Shown one piece after another: positions 5,229 to 10,145 of a DNA stretch of 10,145 nt. This stretch comes from Pseudomonadota bacterium (GTDB lineage Bacteria; Desulfobacterota; Desulfovibrionia; Desulfovibrionales; Desulfovibrionaceae): positions 1 through 10,145 of the forward strand of contig JAEXGX010000433.1 of assembly GCA_023450535.1 (NCBI GenBank), read 5' to 3'. Every line of letters starts with the position of its first letter. Within the stretch, counting starts at the first letter, position 1. The translations under genes and the position numbers were made by a program. Below the pieces are notes generated by a model. The model was given only the letters and a program-made list of their open reading frames with translations. It ran no database searches and was not told the origin of the DNA.

Positions 5229-5789
5229 TCAAACGTTTCGCAAGGTGCCATCCTGGCCACCCTTCCGTACTTCATCACCCGGCACACGGCCGGACGCAAC
5301 ATCCGTTTTCCCTTCCTTCTCCGTATCCCAATTGCAATACGGGTTCTGAGCCAGTTCCACATTCAAGTAGCGAGACAGGCGGCTGACTTCATCTCCCAGC
5401 CAGTCCGGTTTTTCAAATTCCTGATCTTCGCTCTTCAGTTCAATTTCAGCCACAATGAGGCCGCTGTTTGCGCCGAGAAATTCATCGACTTCCCACACTG
5501 CTCCCTTTTCCTCAAAGGTGTAGCGGTATTTTTCAATAATCTCTCCGGGCGAAAGCGCACTCAGCATGGCCTTCGCATCCTCCAGCGGCACGGAATACTC
5601 AAATTCCTCCCGGGAAATCACTCCGGACTTGATCTTGACGGTGAGAAAGCCCTTACTTCCCGCAACACGCACTCGTACTACCCGATCCGAAGTACGGGCA
5701 AGGTAGCCCTGCCGGTATGCCACAGGCTCCGCCCGGCCACGCCAGCCGTCGCCTTTGACCAGAAATTTGCGTTCTATTTCTCTGTGCAT
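5229..5789 (-). CDS. CYTH-domain protein (triphosphate tunnel metalloenzyme family)
   Basis: A 186-residue CYTH protein. The family folds into a beta-barrel tunnel that binds triphosphate with divalent metal; bacterial members of this size are mostly inorganic tripolyphosphatases. The signature EIERKFLV is at 4-11 (ExExK at 4-8). Further expected charged positions are RVRV (39-42), TVKIK (50-54), EFEY (62-65), EKYRYTF (86-92), WEVDEF (99-104) and AEIEL (114-118). All the alternating tunnel-lining residues seem present, so it should be active. About 30 C-terminal residues (155-186), rich in Lys, Gly and Asp, are extra and look disordered. The ATG at 5789 has GGAGG 5 bases upstream; a TTG start at 5819 is less likely. 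The substrate is inferred: tripolyphosphate, thiamine triphosphate and cyclase activity cannot be told apart from sequence alone. Confidence 0.9.
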   Translation of the reverse strand: MHREIERKFLVKGDGWRGRAEPVAYRQGYLARTSDRVVRVRVAGSKGFLTVKIKSGVISREEFEYSVPLEDAKAMLSALSPGEIIEKYRYTFEEKGAVWEVDEFLGANSGLIVAEIELKSEDQEFEKPDWLGDEVSRLSRYLNVELAQNPYCNWDTEKEGKTDVASGRVPGDEVRKGGQDGTLRNV

Positions 5790-5829
5790 GGCGCCCTCCG
5801 GCTCTTCCGTCCAAGACAAAAGTTATTGC

Positions 5830-5858
5830 ACTCTAACAGGGGCAAGGCGAACGGACAA
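5830..5858 (-). promoter_or_regulatory. Candidate sigma-70 promoter for the CYTH-ArsR genes
   Basis: On the minus strand TTGTCC (plus positions 5853-5858) and TAGAGT (5830-5835) are separated by 17 bases, each matching the -35/-10 consensus at 4 of 6 positions. It lies 41 bases before the CYTH start codon. A visual match only. Confidence 0.3.
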
Positions 5859-5936
5859 GTCGGATACGATACCAAAATTAATTTCTCCAAACTTTCGCCA
5901 TGTATTAATCCCCATACCCCTCCGCTTGATGAAAAT

Positions 5937-5949
5937 CCCTCTTTGAGGG
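5937..5949 (-). terminator. Small hairpin with T-run, second part of the rpsA terminator region
   Basis: CCCTC (5937-5941) and GAGGG (5945-5949) pair around a 3-base loop. Read on the minus strand the stem is followed by ATTTTC, which gives a short intrinsic-terminator shape downstream of rpsA. Confidence 0.45.
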
Positions 5950-5971
5950 TTTGCTCCCCCCGACAAAGACA

Positions 5972-6003
5972 ATACGGGCGGGGAGTCGCCCCCCCGCCCG
6001 TAT
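5972..6003 (-). terminator. rpsA: Strong GC-rich hairpin after rpsA, probable terminator
   Basis: ATACGGGCGGGG (5972-5983) and CCCCGCCCGTAT (5992-6003) form a perfect 12-bp stem with an 8-base loop, starting 31 bases after the rpsA stop codon. Read on the minus strand it is followed by TGTCTTTGTC, only moderately T-rich. Together with the smaller hairpin at 5937-5949 it probably ends the rpsA transcript and protects its 3' end. Confidence 0.7.
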
Positions 6004-6034
6004 ATATCTCTCAACCATACCTTTAAAATAAGGT

Positions 6035-7750
6035 CTAGTTGGCTTCGTCCATCTTCTGCTTGAGCAAATCACCCAACGTGGTCACCACTTCGTTGTTGCC
6101 GGACTGGTAATCCTTGGGCTTGCGGCGTTCGTCGTCATCCTTGAGTTGCTTGACGGAGAGGCCGAGACGGCGTTCGTCAGCGCTGACATGGATAATCTTG
6201 GCCTGCACGCTGTCGCCTTCCTTGTACAGTTCGGCGGGGGATTTGACCTTCTTGCCCAGTTCGGTGACATGGATCAGGCCTTCAATGCCTTCTTCCACTT
6301 CCACGAACAAACCGAAGTCCGTCACATTGGTCACTGTACCGGTCACGATGTTACCCACAGGGTAACGGGTAGGCACGGAACTCCACGGATCTTCAGCCAA
6401 CTGCTTCATGCCCAGGGTGAACTTTTCGTTCTCCTGATCCACAGTGAGCACCTTGGCCTGAACCACGTCGCCAACCTTGTACATTTCGCCGGGGTGACGC
6501 AGCTTCTTGGTCCAGGAAATGTCAGACACATGGATGAGGCCGTCAATGCCGTCCTCAATACCGATGAACATGCCGAATTCGGTGATGTTCTTAATCGTGC
6601 CTTCAATAACCGTACCTTCGGGGAAGCGTTCGCCCACCAGTTCCCAGGGATTCGGCTTGACTTGCTTCATGCCCAGGGAGATGCGCTTCTTCTCGCTGTC
6701 TACGCCGAGGATGACCACTTCCACTTCATCGCCCTGATGCACCATCTGAGACGGGTGGCGCAGCTTGCGCGTCCAGGACATTTCGGAAATGTGAACCAGC
6801 CCTTCCACGCCGGGTTCGAGTTCCACGAACACGCCGTAGTCCACCAGGTTGGTCACCTTGCCGTTGTGGCGGGAGCCTTCGGGGAAGCGGGCGGTGATGT
6901 CCTGCCAGGGGTCGGGCACCAGCTGCTTGAGGCCAAGGGAAACTTTCTGGTTTTCCTTGTCAAAGGACAGCACCTTGAGTTCGAGTTCCTGACCCATCTG
7001 CACCATTTCGCGCGGATGGCGGATACGCTTCCAGGACATGTCGGTGATGTGCAGCAGGCCATCAAGGCCGCCGAGGTCGACAAACACGCCGTACTCAGTG
7101 ATGTTCTTAACCTTGCCCTTGACAATCTGTTCTTCAGCGAGCGTCTGGAGGAGGGCGGAGCGTTTGGTGTCGCGTTCTTCTTCAAGCAGCACGCGGCGGG
7201 ACACGATCACGTTGCTGCGGCGACGGTTGATCTTGAGCACGCGGAATTCGTACTCCTGATTCACCAGGGCATCCATGTCCGGCACGGGGCGCAGATCCAC
7301 GTGAGATCCGGGCAAAAAGGCTTCCACACCGCCGAGATCGACCGTATAGCCGCCCTTGATGCGACGGGTAATCGTGCCCTTGATCACGCCGTTCTTTTCC
7401 AGCATATCTTCGAGCTGATCGAAGATCTGCATGCGCTTGGCCTTTTCGAACGAAAGGGTGATGGTCCCGTCCATTTCGTTCTTACGAGCCACATACACGT
7501 TCACGTGGTCGCCCACGTTGACCATGATGTTGCCCTGGGCGTCGCGAAATTCTGCGGCCGGAATCTGGCCTTCGGACTTGAAGTTCACGTCCACCAGGAC
7601 GTTGTCATCATCCACGCGCACAATCACGCCTTCGACAATGGAACCTTCTTCAAGGTCGCCCATGTCGGAAGACACGTAATTGTCCAGCATGCTCGCGAAG
7701 TCCAATTCCGCGTCGACTTGGTTTTCCATGGTTTCTTTGGCAGTTGCCAT
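6035..7750 (-). CDS. rpsA: 30S ribosomal protein S1
   Basis: S1 binds single-stranded mRNA on the 30S subunit and unfolds and docks messages, especially those with weak ribosome-binding sites. The protein has 571 residues (E. coli 557) and six S1 OB-fold repeats at about 35-103, 121-186, 207-275, 292-362, 379-449 and 466-535. Repeats 3-6 share the strong pattern of a Gly-x-Val/Ile start, YGVFV or FGxF(I/V), a GLxH(I/V) strand and a closing LGxKQ. Repeats 1 and 2, which bind the ribosome, are more divergent, as expected. A charged tail (536-571) ends LGDLLKQKMDEAN. The ATG at 7750 is chosen because GGAGGA lies 7 bases upstream; the frame runs on to a GTG at 7774. Transcribed alone, with hairpins on both sides. 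Confidence 0.97.
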   Translation of the reverse strand: MATAKETMENQVDAELDFASMLDNYVSSDMGDLEEGSIVEGVIVRVDDDNVLVDVNFKSEGQIPAAEFRDAQGNIMVNVGDHVNVYVARKNEMDGTITLSFEKAKRMQIFDQLEDMLEKNGVIKGTITRRIKGGYTVDLGGVEAFLPGSHVDLRPVPDMDALVNQEYEFRVLKINRRRSNVIVSRRVLLEEERDTKRSALLQTLAEEQIVKGKVKNITEYGVFVDLGGLDGLLHITDMSWKRIRHPREMVQMGQELELKVLSFDKENQKVSLGLKQLVPDPWQDITARFPEGSRHNGKVTNLVDYGVFVELEPGVEGLVHISEMSWTRKLRHPSQMVHQGDEVEVVILGVDSEKKRISLGMKQVKPNPWELVGERFPEGTVIEGTIKNITEFGMFIGIEDGIDGLIHVSDISWTKKLRHPGEMYKVGDVVQAKVLTVDQENEKFTLGMKQLAEDPWSSVPTRYPVGNIVTGTVTNVTDFGLFVEVEEGIEGLIHVTELGKKVKSPAELYKEGDSVQAKIIHVSADERRLGLSVKQLKDDDERRKPKDYQSGNNEVVTTLGDLLKQKMDEAN

Positions 7751-7781
7751 ACAAGATCCTCCAGACCTCATCACAAAATTT

Positions 7782-7799
7782 CCGTCTCTTGCAAGACGG
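7782..7799 (-). promoter_or_regulatory. Hairpin in the rpsA leader
   Basis: CCGTCT (7782-7787) and AGACGG (7794-7799) pair perfectly around a 6-base loop, 31 bases before the rpsA start and just ahead of the GGAGGA site. In E. coli the rpsA leader is structured and S1 represses its own translation; this hairpin may play a similar part here. The role is inferred. Confidence 0.45.
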
Positions 7800-7842
7800 G
7801 TCAGTGTTTATAGCAGATCAATCAAGCGGGCACAAGCCTTTT

Positions 7843-7855
7843 CCGGGGTTCCCGG
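7843..7855 (-). promoter_or_regulatory. Second hairpin in the rpsA leader
   Basis: CCGGG (7843-7847) and CCCGG (7851-7855) pair perfectly around GTT. Beside it CTGCA (7861-7865) and TGCAG (7871-7875) form another perfect 5-bp pair with a 5-base loop. If rpsA transcription starts near 7880, all three hairpins lie in its leader of about 130 bases. Confidence 0.35.
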
Positions 7856-7885
7856 CCATGCTGCACGGCATGCAGATAGCCCCGT

Positions 7886-7914
7886 GTTATAACGCTTATT
7901 TGCCGTTTTTTTAA
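7886..7914 (-). promoter_or_regulatory. Candidate sigma-70 promoter of rpsA
   Basis: On the minus strand TATAAC (plus 7886-7891; 5 of 6 to consensus) is preceded at 17 bases by TTAAAA (7909-7914; 4 of 6), within an AT-rich block. The start would be near 7879, giving a leader of about 130 bases. Confidence 0.4.
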
Positions 7915-8113
7915 AAGGCATTCCCTTTTCCATTCCATACTTTAATAAAATTCTCTTTAACTTCCGAATCTCACTCTTGCCAGTACGTTAAACGAAATGG
8001 CACACTCAGGAATTCGCGGCGCGGCAAGAAAAGAACGCCGTTGCCCTGCCACGCTGCTTCGAGAGGCTTGCCATTGCCCGCGCTCTCGTCTAAATTTTAC
8101 GGAGCCGCGATTC

Positions 8114-8118
8114 AGGAG
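8114..8118 (+). promoter_or_regulatory. Ribosome-binding site deciding the ybgF start
   Basis: AGGAG lies 7 bases before the ATG at 8126. This start gives a clean lipoprotein signal peptide, whereas the ATG at 7997 would put 43 extra polar residues in front of it. Confidence 0.75.
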
Positions 8119-8125
8119 CCTTTTC

Positions 8126-9022
8126 ATGTTCCAGCCCACGTTCCGCCCCATACGCATTCTCTTCCCTGCACTGCTCTCCCTGCTGCTTCCTGTGGGGGGA
8201 TGTTCCCTCTCGTCCGAAAATGATGAACTCCCGGCAGAAGACGAGCAGGTTCAGACAGTGAACACTTCCGCCCTGGAAGAAGAATTACAGGCCCTGCAAC
8301 GGCGTGTGGAATTTCTGGAAGACAAACTGGTTCCAGGCAAGAAAGTCGAGCCTGCACTTCCCGCGCCAAGCGCGCCATCCCGCCCGAAAAGCGAACCTGC
8401 GGCCAAAAAGACGGCCTCTGCATCTCCGCCTGCCCCTTCAGCTCCTGCAACGCCCGTCCCTCCGGTCATGCCTTCCGGAGATATGAGCGCAGACTCAGGC
8501 AAGCCCGGAGCACTGCCTTCCCCCTATTCTCCCGCTCCCGCGCAGGAAACCGCCGGGCTTCCCCTTGTTTCCGGCACACCCTCCCTGCCCCGCGTGACCG
8601 AGAGCACTCCGGCGACTCCTGTTCCCATCACCCCGCCCACGAGTGCGCCGGCCAAAACCGAACAGAACGCTTACGACATGGCGCTGGAATTATATCGTAC
8701 CGGTCGATTCGCTCAAGCGGAAACCGCCTTTCGAGCCTTTCTTGAAGCGTACCCGAACAGCCGCCTGACGCCCAACGCTCTGTACTGGAGAGGAGAAACT
8801 TTTTACTCGCGCGGCATGTTCAGCGATGCCATCTTTGCCTTCAAGGACGTACAGGCCCGCTTCCCCCGCCACGCCAAAACCCCCGACTCGCTGCTCAAGA
8901 CGGCCATGGCCTACTCCAAGCTCGGAGACAAACAGAACGCCGAACTGCACCTGACCGTATTGCGGGAAGACTGGCCGAAATCAGAAGCCGCAACCCGTGC
9001 AAAACAGTTGGGCCTGTTCTGA
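8126..9022 (+). CDS. ybgF: YbgF/CpoB-type TPR lipoprotein
   Basis: A 298-residue periplasmic protein of the YbgF/CpoB family, which couples outer-membrane constriction (Tol-Pal) with peptidoglycan synthesis in E. coli. The N terminus is a lipoprotein signal: a hydrophobic stretch at 11-22, then VGGC with the lipidated Cys at 26. A short coiled coil, LEEELQALQRRVEFLEDKL (50-68), corresponds to the trimerising region. A long Pro/Ala/Ser linker covers about 74-178. The C-terminal TPR-like domain is at 180-295: YDMALELYRTGRFAQAETAF, then WRGETFYSRGMFSDAIFAF and TAMAYSKLGDKQNAELHL, the three repeats of the family. E. coli CpoB is soluble, so the lipobox is a difference. No tol or pal gene is next to it; dprA follows after 10 bases. 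Confidence 0.88.
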   Translation: MFQPTFRPIRILFPALLSLLLPVGGCSLSSENDELPAEDEQVQTVNTSALEEELQALQRRVEFLEDKLVPGKKVEPALPAPSAPSRPKSEPAAKKTASASPPAPSAPATPVPPVMPSGDMSADSGKPGALPSPYSPAPAQETAGLPLVSGTPSLPRVTESTPATPVPITPPTSAPAKTEQNAYDMALELYRTGRFAQAETAFRAFLEAYPNSRLTPNALYWRGETFYSRGMFSDAIFAFKDVQARFPRHAKTPDSLLKTAMAYSKLGDKQNAELHLTVLREDWPKSEAATRAKQLGLF

Positions 9023-9032
9023 GTCCAGATTT

Positions 9033-10145
9033 ATGGAAACAGAGGAAAACGGGAGCGCACTGGACAAGCTGAACGAAGAACAGCGTGCGGAATACTGGGC
9101 AACGCTTGCCTTGCGCAGAACCAAAGGACTGGGCGCGCGCAGTGTATGCCGCTTGCTCCGGCACTTCGGATCAGCTTACATGGCAGTCTATGCCGTGCCG
9201 CGCTGGCGGGAAGCCGGGCTTGATCCGCAGAAGGGAGCGTCCCTGTCTGGTGGCGAGTGGCGCAGGGAAGCCCGTCCCGAGTGGGAAGATGCCCGAGATC
9301 TTGACGGCGAAATTCTGCTTTGGACAGACCCCCGCTACCCCTCCCTGCTACGAGAACTCCCGGACGCTCCGTCCGTACTGTATGCACGGGGCAATCTTAA
9401 CCTGCTGCTTCATCCCTGTGTGGCCGTGGTCGGTTCACGCAGTTGCACGCGCAGCGGGCTGGCCCAAAGCGCAGCCATAGCACGGGAGTTCGCGGCCTGC
9501 GGCATTACCGTGGTTTCAGGCATGGCCCGTGGCATTGACCGGGCAGCGCACGAGGCTGCATTGGAAGAAAAAGGCTCTTCCATCGCTGTGCTCGGTTCGG
9601 GCGTGGACGTCATCTATCCCCGCCAATGCACAGCTCTGTACCGCGTCTTATGCGACAAAGGGCTTGTACTCAGTGAATTTCCTCCCGGTACCCTGCCGCA
9701 GGGGCCGTTCTTTCCCATCCGTAACCGGATCATCAGCGGCCTTTCCCTCGGCGTCGTCGTGGGAGAAGCAGCACTCAAGAGCGGCAGCCTGGTCACGGCC
9801 AAAATCGCGCTGGAACAGAACCGCTCTGTTTTTGCCCTGCTTCCCCCGGCTGAGGGTTCCGCCCCGTTGAGTGCGCCCCTGAGCGAGGGTTGCGAATATC
9901 TGATCGCTCAGGGAGCCAAAGCCGCGCGCGGCGCGCGGGAAATTCTGGCAGATATCCTGCCCCAGCTCCGCGAAACTCCGCCGCGTCTTATGCAGCCAAC
10001 ACCTTGTCCGACCGTACGGACGGCAGCGCATCCCGAATTTTCGCTTTATCCGCGCACAGCGGCCCGCCCCATCCCCTCACCTGACAACTCTGGATATGAC
10101 GGCGGATATGGCGGACATGACGCTTCAGCAAATGACTCTCCGGCG
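9033..10145 (+). CDS. dprA: DNA-processing protein DprA (3' end outside the window)
   Basis: DprA binds single-stranded DNA entering during natural transformation and loads RecA. It is also widely kept in bacteria not known to be competent. The 371 visible codons contain an N-terminal helical region (about 15-60) and then the Rossmann-like DprA domain. That domain shows VAVVGSRSCTRSG (130-142), VVSGMARGIDRAAH (160-173), VLGSGVDVIYP (186-196), FPIRNRIISGLS (227-238) and KSGSLVTAKIALEQ (249-262). The segment after Phe267 (LLPPAEGSAPLSAPLSEG) is longer and less conserved than the usual PG...SPLS. From about 318 a Pro-, then Gly/Tyr/Asp-rich linker begins; a C-terminal winged helix may follow outside the window. 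The ATG at 9033 has only a weak ribosome-binding site, so coupling to ybgF is likely. The frame stays open to the last base. Confidence 0.93.
   Translation, partial: METEENGSALDKLNEEQRAEYWATLALRRTKGLGARSVCRLLRHFGSAYMAVYAVPRWREAGLDPQKGASLSGGEWRREARPEWEDARDLDGEILLWTDPRYPSLLRELPDAPSVLYARGNLNLLLHPCVAVVGSRSCTRSGLAQSAAIAREFAACGITVVSGMARGIDRAAHEAALEEKGSSIAVLGSGVDVIYPRQCTALYRVLCDKGLVLSEFPPGTLPQGPFFPIRNRIISGLSLGVVVGEAALKSGSLVTAKIALEQNRSVFALLPPAEGSAPLSAPLSEGCEYLIAQGAKAARGAREILADILPQLRETPPRLMQPTPCPTVRTAAHPEFSLYPRTAARPIPSPDNSGYDGGYGGHDASANDSPA

Larger units (their letters stand above)
7751..8125. other. Divergent intergenic region between rpsA and ybgF
   Basis: These 375 bases hold no convincing gene. 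The rpsA side carries the leader hairpins and a candidate promoter. The block 7905-7975 is strongly AT-rich and is the likely promoter zone for both directions. The ybgF frame is open upstream to an ATG at 7997, but that ATG lacks a ribosome-binding site. I could not pick a defensible plus-strand promoter. Confidence 0.6.

Noticed and set aside
6146..7813. 555-codon plus-strand frame opposite rpsA
   Set aside because: It lies entirely antisense to rpsA, whose six S1 repeats are unmistakable. Its product is His/Phe/Val-rich and looks like a reverse translation of strongly biased codons, with no ribosome-binding site.
8010..8030. Second sigma-54-like TGGCAC near 7998 before ybgF
   Set aside because: TGGCAC is present, but at the required spacing there is no GC dinucleotide for the -12 element.
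7997..8125. Upstream start at 7997 for ybgF
   Set aside because: No ribosome-binding site there, and it would bury the lipoprotein signal 43 residues inside the protein.
1..10145. Mobile element, CRISPR array, toxin-antitoxin or defence system
   Set aside because: No transposase, integrase, regularly spaced repeats, tRNA-like attachment site or defence-type gene was seen on either strand; all confident genes are housekeeping or stress genes.

Overview
The window looks like ordinary chromosome from a Gram-negative, sulfate-reducer-like deltaproteobacterium, most likely Desulfovibrionaceae. That placement is an inference from overall gene style, a GC content near 58-60% in the genes, a full-length six-repeat ribosomal protein S1, a YbgF-type outer-membrane lipoprotein and a PspF/PspABC system. 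No marker gene fixes the genus. There are ten confident genes, two of them cut by the window edges. I see no tRNA, rRNA, insertion sequence, CRISPR array, phage module or recognisable defence system.

Left part (1-2239): a phage-shock / envelope-stress module. pspF, the sigma-54 activator, runs leftward off the window. Divergent from it are pspA, a pspB-like gene and pspC. A well-spaced sigma-54 promoter (-24 GG, -12 GC) lies about 60 bases before the pspA start. The operon is unusually loose: a 146-base gap with a perfect 10-bp hairpin separates pspA from pspB. A 329-base, AT-richer gap with a dubious antisense ORF separates pspB from pspC.

Middle part (2265-5789), all on the minus strand: a large two-domain membrane protein (LplT-like MFS transporter fused to a PlsC-like acyltransferase), convergent with pspC; a small ArsR-family regulator; and a CYTH-domain triphosphate-tunnel protein immediately upstream of the regulator and probably cotranscribed with it. 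A non-coding stretch of about 310 bases before the transporter gene carries two perfect inverted repeats.

Right part (5790-10145): rpsA (minus strand), followed by two hairpins that look like its terminator, and preceded by a structured leader. A 375-base divergent intergenic region leads to a plus-strand pair: ybgF/cpoB, encoding a periplasmic TPR lipoprotein, then dprA 10 bases later, running off the right edge. The psp module and the LplT-PlsC protein both concern the inner membrane. The CYTH/ArsR pair, rpsA and ybgF-dprA are separate transcription units.

The points most worth following are the broken-up psp operon, the MFS-acyltransferase fusion that lacks an acyl-ACP synthetase domain, and the pairing of a CYTH triphosphatase-like gene with an ArsR regulator that has no obvious metal-binding motif.
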